The notes under the pieces: generated by a model
Told to the model about the DNA's origin: nothing
What the model saw: only the letters and a program-made list of their open reading frames with translations
Databases searched by the model: none
DNA from: Acidobacteriota bacterium
GTDB lineage: Bacteria; Acidobacteriota; Terriglobia; Terriglobales; Acidobacteriaceae
Direction: 5' to 3'
DNA: 9,224 bases
NCBI GenBank assembly: GCA_019247235.1
Contig: JAFAPG010000177.1
Location: 1 to 9,224 of the forward strand
Translations under genes and position numbers: made by a program
Shown: positions 1-5,181 of the stretch, piece after piece
How positions within the stretch are numbered: position 1 is the stretch's first letter
Layout of the letters: each line of letters begins with the position of its first letter

Positions 1-1
1 C

Positions 2-1066
2 GATGGGGGGGCCGATGTCGTTCTGTGCGCTTCCAATCCGCTTTCCACCCAAGATGACGTCGCCGCCAGTCTGGTACGCGATCACGGCATTTCCGTATTT
101 GCTATCAAGGGTGAAGATAACGAAACCTACTACAACCATATTTTGGCCGCGCTCGATCACCGTCCGCACATCACCATGGATGACGGCGCCGATCTGGTCA
201 GCATCTTGCATACCAAGCGCCGGGATGCGCTCGAGGGGGTTATCGGAGGCACGGAAGAGACCACTACCGGGGTAATCCGTTTACGCGCCATGGCCAACGA
301 GGGGGTGCTCGAATATCCCATCATCGCGGTCAACGACGCCGATACGAAGCACCTCTTCGATAACCGGTACGGCACCGGGCAATCAACCATCGACGGCATC
401 ATTCGCGCCACCAACTTCCTGCTAGCCGGCTCGAAGTTTGTGGTCGCCGGATACGGCTGGTGCGGACGCGGCTTGGCCAGCCGAGCGCGCGGCACAGGCG
501 CCGAGGTCATTGTCACCGAGGTCGACCCCACCAAGGCACTCGAAGCAGTCATGGATGGATACCGAGTCATGTCCATGACGGAAGCCGCAAAAATTGGCGA
601 CGTCTTCTGCACCGTCACCGGGAACAAGAACGTGCTTACCAAAGAGCACTTCGATGTCATGAAGGATGGCGCTATTATTTCGAACTCCGGACACTTTAAT
701 GTGGAAATCGATATCCCCGCGCTCGAGAAACTGTCTTCCTCAAAGCGCGTGACCCGCAATTTTGTCGATGAGTATTCACTGCGGGACGGTCGCAAGATCA
801 ACCTGCTCGGAGAGGGCCGCTTGATCAATTTGGCCGCTGCCGAAGGACATCCGCCCTCAGTCATGGATATGAGCTTCGCCGATCAAGCTCTCTCCGTCGA
901 CCACATGGTGAAAAATTATGCCTCGCTCGAGAAGAAGGTCTATCGAGTTCCGGAAGAGCTCGACAAACGCGTAGCCCGGCTGAAACTTGAATCGATGGGC
1001 ATCAAGATCGATCGCCTCACTCCGGAACAGGAGGAGTACCTGGCGGGCTGGTCCGAAGGAACGTAA
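2..1066 (+). CDS. ahcY: Adenosylhomocysteinase (S-adenosyl-L-homocysteine hydrolase), 5' end outside window
   Basis: Cytosolic NAD-dependent enzyme that reversibly splits S-adenosylhomocysteine into adenosine and homocysteine, removing the product inhibitor of methyltransferases in the activated methyl cycle. The frame is open from base 2 to the TAA at 1064-1066 (354 residues visible); about 60-70 N-terminal residues should lie to the left. Visible family motifs are CASNPLSTQDD (nt 29-61), FAIKGEDNETYYNHI, TMDDGADLVS, the Rossmann NAD loop GYGWCGRG (nt 449-472), SNSGHFNVEID and the end of the catalytic domain LINLAAAEGHPPSVMDMSF. The GYGWCGRG wording and the C-terminus LTPEQEEYLAGW..EGT mark the short archaeal/Thermotoga-type enzyme. 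The usual proteobacterial and eukaryotic end, KPDHYRY, whose Lys and Tyr reach the neighbouring subunit's NAD, is absent. The downstream gene is convergent, so this is the end of its transcription unit. Function is near certain. Confidence 0.96.
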   Translation, partial: DGGADVVLCASNPLSTQDDVAASLVRDHGISVFAIKGEDNETYYNHILAALDHRPHITMDDGADLVSILHTKRRDALEGVIGGTEETTTGVIRLRAMANEGVLEYPIIAVNDADTKHLFDNRYGTGQSTIDGIIRATNFLLAGSKFVVAGYGWCGRGLASRARGTGAEVIVTEVDPTKALEAVMDGYRVMSMTEAAKIGDVFCTVTGNKNVLTKEHFDVMKDGAIISNSGHFNVEIDIPALEKLSSSKRVTRNFVDEYSLRDGRKINLLGEGRLINLAAAEGHPPSVMDMSFADQALSVDHMVKNYASLEKKVYRVPEELDKRVARLKLESMGIKIDRLTPEQEEYLAGWSEGT

Positions 1067-1099
1067 TCAGGCCGGTCCGCAGCATAGCGACTTGAAAGG

Positions 1100-1140
1100 A
1101 CTGACGAGGTCCGCTTCTTCCGAATTTGGGTCTCGTCAGT
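1100..1140. terminator. Stem-loop between convergent ahcY and rhomboid-like gene; possible bidirectional terminator
   Basis: Perfect 9-bp inverted repeat, ACTGACGAG (1100-1108) against CTCGTCAGT (1132-1140). The stem can be extended inward by G-T and C-G pairs (1109-1113 with 1127-1131), leaving a loop of about 13 bases. It lies 34 bases after the ahcY stop and covers the TGA of the minus-strand gene (1136-1138). There is no clear U-tract on either side, so it is not a textbook Rho-independent terminator; it could also protect RNA 3' ends. Confidence 0.5.
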
Positions 1141-1963
1141 TCACCCAACCCGATTTTGAACCGCCATTCTGCTTATCGGAGTCTTCAGGGGGAATGTAGT
1201 TTCCGTGCTCATCAAAGTTGACGGTGCGATTGTGTCCGCGCATGTACACCTCAAACTTGCGCGCGGCACGCCGGCGCTTCCAGCGGTAATAGGTATTGCG
1301 CAATCCGTAGTAGCGCTCGGAAACGCCGAGCGACACGCCGCGGCTTAGGAAAACCGCATACCATACATAACCTGACCCGAGCCCCAGCAACAAAACACAA
1401 TAGAACAGGGCAAAGTGGTTGAGAAGCAGATACGCGGTCTCAATGCCGGCGGTAAACAGCACGATCCATTTCACCGGAATGCGAATGGGAAGGGGAAATA
1501 ACATGAGCGGGGCGCCGCGGTTGAAGAGAAAAAACACCATCAGAATGGCATTGGCGGCGGCACCTGAGCCAAGCGCAGGTCCCTGAGCGATCTTACCCGA
1601 GAGTGAAAGTACAAAGCCGGTCAGGGCGGAAAGAATAATACTGCCAAAGAATAAGGTGTAAAAGGCAGTGGGTCCGATCCGCTCTTCGACGGCCCAACCG
1701 AGGAAATAAATGCCTAAAAGCGAGAGAACAAAGTCGAGGGGATCAACATACATGAAGGCGTAGGTCGCTAGCTGCCACAACCAGCCCTGGCGCACGTGCC
1801 CAGGGTCGAGCACCCCAAAGTCGAGGATCGCACGCCCCTCTGTAGGAGCAAATGAGAACAGCAGCAAAATGACGACATATATGGCGACGCTTGCCAGGAT
1901 GATTACGCGGACCGCGCCACGAAACGGCGGCAGTCCCATGTCTAAGGATCTATATCGCGGCAT
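1136..1963 (-). CDS. Rhomboid-family membrane protein, predicted inactive (pseudo-rhomboid)
   Basis: 275-residue polytopic inner-membrane protein. About six hydrophobic helices follow the rhomboid order: TM1 at about residues 18-38, the L1-loop phrase WQLATY (63-68), TM2 around LSLLGIYFLGWAVEERIG, and a glycine-rich TM4 with GSGAAAN (132-138). The last helix has GLGSGYVW, and the tail is basic then acidic (YYRWKRRRAARKF ... FDEHGNYIPPED). Active rhomboids cut membrane proteins with a Ser (GxSG, TM4) and His (TM6) pair, plus His/Asn in TM2 (HxxxN). Here GxSG reads GSGA, the TM2 His/Asn positions read Asp/Ser (LDFVLS), and TM6 has no His where AHxxG is expected. Proteolysis is therefore unlikely, and a role in binding membrane clients, as in other pseudo-rhomboids, is an inference. 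ATG at 1963 is preceded by GGAAG about 10 bases upstream; a TTG at 1990 would add nine residues and seems less likely. Confidence 0.8.
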   Translation of the reverse strand: MPRYRSLDMGLPPFRGAVRVIILASVAIYVVILLLFSFAPTEGRAILDFGVLDPGHVRQGWLWQLATYAFMYVDPLDFVLSLLGIYFLGWAVEERIGPTAFYTLFFGSIILSALTGFVLSLSGKIAQGPALGSGAAANAILMVFFLFNRGAPLMLFPLPIRIPVKWIVLFTAGIETAYLLLNHFALFYCVLLLGLGSGYVWYAVFLSRGVSLGVSERYYGLRNTYYRWKRRRAARKFEVYMRGHNRTVNFDEHGNYIPPEDSDKQNGGSKSGWVN

Positions 1964-2227
1964 AGCAGCTGATCTTCCAGACCGGCCCAAGGCACTTCTC
2001 GGTGGGCCTCAAGCTTCTTTCCTATCCTACCAGCTGCTTCCGTATCGTGACAGAACTGGGTGTAGAGAACCCCGCACTGCCAAGAACGAAGGGGAAGCGA
2101 AGAAGTCGGCTTCTGAAAAACGCTAGACTGAGCGAGAGATTGCTTTTAGGTGCTTATCGCTGATTTCACGCGTAAATAGTCGAAAGATATAAATGTTCTT
2201 GGGACTCGACGACGGAAGGCCGGCCAC

Positions 2228-2260
2228 TTGACCTGAGCCTCCGAAGACACTAAATATAAC
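2228..2260 (+). promoter_or_regulatory. Candidate sigma70-type promoter for LysW-like gene
   Basis: TTGACC at 2228-2233 resembles a -35 box. It is followed by AT-rich TAAATATAAC at 2251-2260. A 17-base spacer leads to TAAATA (three of six consensus matches), while the better hexamer TATAAC (five of six) is 21 bases away. Transcription would start near 2262-2268, giving a leader of about 35-40 bases before the ATG at 2302. This is inferred from sequence only. Confidence 0.4.
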
Positions 2261-2275
2261 AGGATGCATTCATAA

Positions 2276-2285
2276 GCCCGCGGGC
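2276..2285. repeat. 10-bp perfect palindrome in LysW-like leader
   Basis: GCCCGCGGGC is its own reverse complement and ends seven bases before the GGAGG Shine-Dalgarno (2293-2297). It could be an operator or a short hairpin close to the ribosome site. No known regulator is recognised. Confidence 0.3.
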
Positions 2286-2301
2286 GTAGAACGGAGGCAT
2301 T

Positions 2302-2502
2302 ATGCTTTTCTGCCCAGAGTGCGAAACCAGCTTGGACGTGGAAGAAGACGAGGTCGATGAAGGCGAAGTAATCTCTTGCCCGGAGTGCGGGACCGACTTT
2401 GAAGTCACCACGGTCAATCCGGTTGAATTGAAGCCGGTGGATGAAGAAGAAGAATATGAGGACAATGAGGAGGAAGAAACCGAAGACGGAGATTATTCCT
2501 GA
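2302..2502 (+). CDS. LysW-like small zinc-ribbon protein with acidic tail
   Basis: 66-residue protein. The N-terminal half is a zinc ribbon with two CPEC knuckles (Cys4, Cys7, Cys26, Cys29), and the spacing and the VEEDEVDEGEVISCPECG phrase match the LysW family. LysW is the amino-group carrier of the alpha-aminoadipate lysine (and related arginine) pathway. Its substrate is ligated to the gamma-carboxyl of the terminal Glu of a C-terminal EDWGE motif, and the acidic surface docks LysX, LysZ and LysY. Here the second half is very acidic (residues 48-64, mostly Glu and Asp), but the protein ends in EDGDYS. Neither other frame offers EDWGE, so it is not a simple frameshift. No lysX, lysY or lysZ neighbour is present. 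The start is fixed by GGAGG at 2293-2297, four bases before ATG. It is either a non-carrier paralogue or an unusual carrier. Confidence 0.8.
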   Translation: MLFCPECETSLDVEEDEVDEGEVISCPECGTDFEVTTVNPVELKPVDEEEEYEDNEEEETEDGDYS

Positions 2503-2782
2503 ACCTCGCTTGCTCATATTCATGCCTCGCGTCCTCCTTCTCGCCTATAATCGAAATCTTGCAGCTATCACAGAATCTTTCAAGCCCATCGCCAAGGTCG
2601 CTCTCGACTTTCTCGGCGGTCGGCGGTCCTACACCCGGCGGCCTAGGCAGATAACGTGAGGAGGCATCAGGGCTCGATCCGGAAAGACCGCATCACCGAA
2701 CAGATTATCCATCAGCTTTTGTCAGGGCATGGGCGAGCGGCGCGTAAGTTGCATCCAATAGCGGTTTGGGAGTTCAACTGAG
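2503..2782. other. Intergenic region with isolated TATAAT and a small coupled reading frame
   Basis: 280 bases without a confident gene. It holds a perfect TATAAT at 2546-2551 (no good -35), a duplicated TCGGCGG around 2613-2626, and a 41-codon GTG-initiated frame (2656-2781) whose TGA ends one base before the next gene's ATG. No terminator with a U-tract was seen after the LysW-like gene. Confidence 0.4.
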
Positions 2783-3163
2783 ATGAGGGGAAAAGCTAGG
2801 ACAAGAACTCTTCCGCTCGTGCTGGTTGGATATTTGGCGCTATTTGTCATCAGCGGCATATCGGTGAGCGCCAAAGATAAGGATAAAGATACTCGCCCCG
2901 GGCGCCTGTTGACCGGCAAAGTGCTCGACAAACAAGACAACACCCTGGCAAACGCCATTGTCTACGTCACCGATACCCGCACGCGGGCGGTGAAAACCTT
3001 TATTGTCGGCAATGATGGGGTGTACCGGTTTCCCGCCCTAGCCTCCAATGTAGACTACGAGGTCTACGCCCAGCTCAATGGAAAGACCAGCGACACGAAA
3101 CGCGTGAGTCAATTCGATGACCGCAAGATCGTAAACATCATTTTGCACATCGATACCCGCTAG
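2783..3163 (+). CDS. Small exported carboxypeptidase-regulatory-like (beta-sandwich) protein
   Basis: 126 residues. A basic N-terminus (MRGKARTRT) and a hydrophobic core (about 10-27) form a signal peptide, with likely cleavage after SVSA near residue 30. A lysine/aspartate-rich linker (KDKDKDTRPG) follows. Residues 41-124 have the CarboxypepD_reg-like pattern: LLTGKVLDKQDNTLANAIVYVTD, then NDGVYRFPAL, DYEVYAQLNG and a last strand KIVNIILHID. This is a single prealbumin-like beta-sandwich without catalytic residues. Such domains occur in many acidobacterial secreted proteins, alone or ahead of TonB receptors; here it stands alone. The role is unknown, and an envelope binding or adhesion module is a guess. 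The ATG at 2783 has GGGAG at 2768-2772 as a weak ribosome site. thiL follows after about 90 bases and could be cotranscribed. Confidence 0.8.
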   Translation: MRGKARTRTLPLVLVGYLALFVISGISVSAKDKDKDTRPGRLLTGKVLDKQDNTLANAIVYVTDTRTRAVKTFIVGNDGVYRFPALASNVDYEVYAQLNGKTSDTKRVSQFDDRKIVNIILHIDTR

Positions 3164-3256
3164 CTCTCGAGTTCCCCGAGATCCGTCCGAAAACCGATCG
3201 AAATCGAGCTTCGACGGGCCGAGCAGAAAGATTTGGCGCCTCGCCCCGCTGGGCAT

Positions 3257-4276
3257 ATGATGATCGACGCCTTGCCCGTTCGGGAAAAAATCCTAATCGC
3301 GCGCCTTCGTGAACGAGCCGCCCGGCAGCTGAACTCCCGACGCCTGCGGGCGCAAGTGAAAACCGGTGGCGCCGTGATCTGCGGAATTGGGGATGATGCC
3401 GCGGTTCTGCGCATTCCGCCTGGACACCAGGCGCTCGTGACCACGGACTTTAGCTTGGAGGACGTTCACTTTCGCCTTGCGTGGGACTCGGCCGAGGCCA
3501 TCGGCCACCGCACGCTGCTCCGCGGGTTGAGTGACATTGCCGCCATGGGAGGGGAGCCGACGGCGGCATTTCTCTCGTTGGCTTTACCCGCCCAGGTAAG
3601 GGACGACTGGGTTGAGAGATTCCTGGCCGGTCTTTTAAATCTCGCCAGAAGATTCGGAGTGTCGCTCGCGGGAGGTGACACCTCCCAGTCTCCGCAAAAA
3701 ATTCTAGCCGACATTATTGTGGTCGGTTCGGTCCCGAGCAACCGCGCCATCCTGCGCTCGGGCGCGCAGGTAGGAGACCGAATTTATGTCACCGGCCGGC
3801 TGGGCGCCTCAGCCGCGCGTCTGGCCGAACTTTATTCGGCTGGAGCGAGGACCAGGCCACCCTCAGGCGCGCAGGATCGCTTGGGAATGCCGCGCATCGC
3901 TTTAGGTCGAGCACTGCGCCGGTTGAGCTTGGCCACTTCCATGATCGATCTCAGTGACGGGCTGTCTACCGATCTCGACCACCTCTGCCAGGAGAGCCGG
4001 GTGGGCGCTCAAATCTGGGAAGAAGCGATTCCTCGCGCCGCTTGGGACGGCGATCGGGTAGAGATGAAATTCGCACTCCATGGAGGTGAGGACTATGAGC
4101 TTCTTTTTACCGCGCGTCGCAAGCGACGCATGCCCAAAACCATCGATGGCATACGCATTACTGAAATCGGTACAATCACGCGCGGCCGGAAAGCCTTTCT
4201 GGTAAATTCGAGCGGCCGGCAGGTCGCATTTGGGCCGGCGGGTTGGGAACATTTCGCGCCCCATTCTGGTTCTTGA
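3257..4276 (+). CDS. thiL: Thiamine-monophosphate kinase
   Basis: Cytosolic enzyme that phosphorylates thiamine monophosphate with ATP to thiamine diphosphate, the last step of the cofactor's synthesis. With the ATG at 3257 it is 339 residues, normal for ThiL. Motifs in order: EKILIARLRER, Mg/ATP loop GIGDDAAV (43-50), TTDFSLEDVHF (62-72, where DxLVEGVHF is more usual), GLSDIAAMG (90-98), SLAGGDT (136-142), YVTGRLGAS (167-175), MIDLSDGLSTDL (219-230) and HGGEDYELLF (265-274). This is the AIR-synthase/PurM-like two-domain order, with all the Asp clusters kept. The start is uncertain: ATG 3257 and ATG 3260 lack a clear Shine-Dalgarno, and a TTG at 3233 would add eight residues. No other thiamine genes are nearby. 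Function is highly confident. Confidence 0.94.
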   Translation: MMIDALPVREKILIARLRERAARQLNSRRLRAQVKTGGAVICGIGDDAAVLRIPPGHQALVTTDFSLEDVHFRLAWDSAEAIGHRTLLRGLSDIAAMGGEPTAAFLSLALPAQVRDDWVERFLAGLLNLARRFGVSLAGGDTSQSPQKILADIIVVGSVPSNRAILRSGAQVGDRIYVTGRLGASAARLAELYSAGARTRPPSGAQDRLGMPRIALGRALRRLSLATSMIDLSDGLSTDLDHLCQESRVGAQIWEEAIPRAAWDGDRVEMKFALHGGEDYELLFTARRKRRMPKTIDGIRITEIGTITRGRKAFLVNSSGRQVAFGPAGWEHFAPHSGS

Positions 4277-4293
4277 TCCCCTCGCTGCGATCC

Positions 4294-4303
4294 GCGGCGC
4301 CGC
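4294..4303. repeat. GC-rich palindrome after thiL
   Basis: GCGGCGCCGC is a perfect 10-bp palindrome 17 bases after the thiL stop. It could form part of a transcription-stop hairpin, but no U-tract follows. Confidence 0.25.
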
Positions 4304-4318
4304 CAGGAATAAGCAGTC

Positions 4319-4347
4319 GGTTACCCGATACCTGACCTTTGGTTACC
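4319..4347 (+). repeat. GGTTACC direct repeat pair upstream of secreted-protein gene
   Basis: GGTTACC occurs at 4319-4325 and 4341-4347, 22 bases start to start, which is about two helical turns and puts both on the same face of DNA. They lie 48-76 bases before the ATG at 4395, where an activator or repressor could bind. No known regulator is identified. Confidence 0.3.
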
Positions 4348-4394
4348 TGGCTCGGCTCTAGCTACATCGATAACGCCAGAATAGAGTAAAGGAT

Positions 4395-4967
4395 ATGTGG
4401 TCTCAGATTCCCTTGTTCATCCTGCTCCTTTGTTCGGCGGTTCTGGCGCAAAACCCGCCTTCTTCGTCCGCTCTGGTCGACAACCAGTTCGTCCATCAGC
4501 AGTTTGGCGACTCTTGTTCCTTAGAGGCGGAATGGCCGCCAGTCAAGGGCGATCTGAACGGCGATGGTATTGAAGATATTGTCATGGTCGCGCGTTGTAA
4601 GAACCCCCTGATCGATCAAGGGGAGAAAAATTATCAGGTGGTCGATCCTATGGACTCGTTCTATGGGTACGGCAACCCCAGAGTTACGGCCTCCATGGGT
4701 CAGGATGATCCCCATCTCAAAGGCATTTGCGTGCTAGTGGTTCACGGTTCAGGCCCCGACGCCTGGCGCTCCGACACTCCTCTTTCCAAATACGTGATCA
4801 TCAACTTGGCGATCAAAAGTATTACGGTGAAAAAGATGAAAGTTAGTAAGAAGAAATCCATGTCCGCCATTTACATCGAGGAAGCGACCGGCGACCAGAT
4901 GACCTCAGCTATCTTTTGGAATGGCAGAAAATACCGCTACGAGCCTCTCGGTTCGAGTATGGAATGA
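4395..4967 (+). CDS. Secreted protein of unknown function with calcium-loop-like motif
   Basis: 190 residues. The signal peptide is clear: MWSQIPLFILLLCSAVLAQ, with predicted cleavage after VLA (residue 18). The mature part contains GDLNGDGIEDIV (52-63), a DxNxDGxxD loop like those in dockerin, FG-GAP/VCBS and EF-hand-type calcium sites. It also has a central LKGICVLVVHGSGPDAWRSDTPLSKY stretch, a lysine-rich strand (144-154), and an end reading TSAIFWNGRKYRYEPLG, in the style of acidobacterial secreted or lipid-associated hypotheticals. Cysteines 41 and 68 could form a disulfide in the periplasm; Cys109 or so is a third. The ATG has only GGA one base upstream, too close for a normal Shine-Dalgarno, so initiation may be weak or the start misplaced. 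I do not recognise a named family; the secreted nature is well supported. Confidence 0.78.
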   Translation: MWSQIPLFILLLCSAVLAQNPPSSSALVDNQFVHQQFGDSCSLEAEWPPVKGDLNGDGIEDIVMVARCKNPLIDQGEKNYQVVDPMDSFYGYGNPRVTASMGQDDPHLKGICVLVVHGSGPDAWRSDTPLSKYVIINLAIKSITVKKMKVSKKKSMSAIYIEEATGDQMTSAIFWNGRKYRYEPLGSSME

Positions 4968-5078
4968 GCCCAGGGCAGCCACCCCCACTTGTTTTCGTCT
5001 CTACAATCTCCGAATCGCGGTAAGAAGATCAACAACTAGGTAGATCGCCGGCCCCCGCAAATTCGTTCTCCTATGGAG

Positions 5079-5109
5079 CCCCAACCACTGGGGATTCGAA
5101 GGACTTCGA
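5079..5109. repeat. Two adjacent inverted repeats upstream of carboxyltransferase gene
   Basis: CCCCA-ACCAC-TGGGG (5079-5093) is followed two bases later by TCGAAG-GA-CTTCGA (5096-5109). Both have perfect arms (5 and 6 bp). They end 55 bases before the TATAAT at 5165, where an operator or activator site could sit, or they may be the transcription stop of the preceding gene. No U-tract is present. Confidence 0.35.
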
Positions 5110-5164
5110 GCCCTCGACCAGAAAAAGACCATCGCCTGTCCACGACGTGCGACCAGCACGCGTC

Positions 5165-5170
5165 TATAAT
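5165..5170 (+). promoter_or_regulatory. Perfect -10 box TATAAT 11 bases before the carboxyltransferase ATG
   Basis: TATAAT at 5165-5170 matches the housekeeping -10 consensus exactly. The expected start site (about 7 bases downstream, near 5177) leaves only about 5 untranslated bases before ATG 5182. No Shine-Dalgarno is present in the intervening CATCGCTTTCT. This predicts a leaderless or nearly leaderless mRNA. No convincing -35 exists at 16-18 bases upstream (sequence around ACGACG), so an activator may be needed. Confidence 0.55.
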
Positions 5171-5181
5171 CATCGCTTTCT

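Larger units (their letters stand above)
1964..2301. other. Divergent intergenic region between rhomboid-like and LysW-like genes
   Basis: 338 bases with no supported gene. It should hold promoters for both divergent genes. On the minus strand a TAGGAT (complement of about 2026-2031) is a possible -10 for the rhomboid-like gene, but no good -35 accompanies it. The right half holds the promoter-like elements and palindrome annotated separately. Open frames crossing this stretch have no recognisable protein character. Confidence 0.5.

Noticed and set aside
157..864. 235-codon open frame on the minus strand
   Set aside because: Lies wholly antisense to ahcY, whose motifs are unmistakable; serine- and arginine-rich composition is typical of an antisense shadow in GC-rich DNA.
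2146..2523. 125-codon minus-strand frame with a hydrophobic N-terminus
   Set aside because: It is antisense to the LysW-like gene, and the hydrophobic stretch is just the complement of its Glu/Asp-rich purine tract.
2546..2551. Isolated TATAAT as a promoter of a leaderless gene
   Set aside because: No ATG, GTG or plausible long frame starts 10-12 bases downstream; a TTG frame there stops after about 32 codons, so it is kept only as a note in the intergenic entry.
5084..5112. tRNA-like T-arm (GGATTCGAA...)
   Set aside because: No acceptor, D or anticodon arms can be built around it; the signal is explained by the TCGAAG-GA-CTTCGA inverted repeat.
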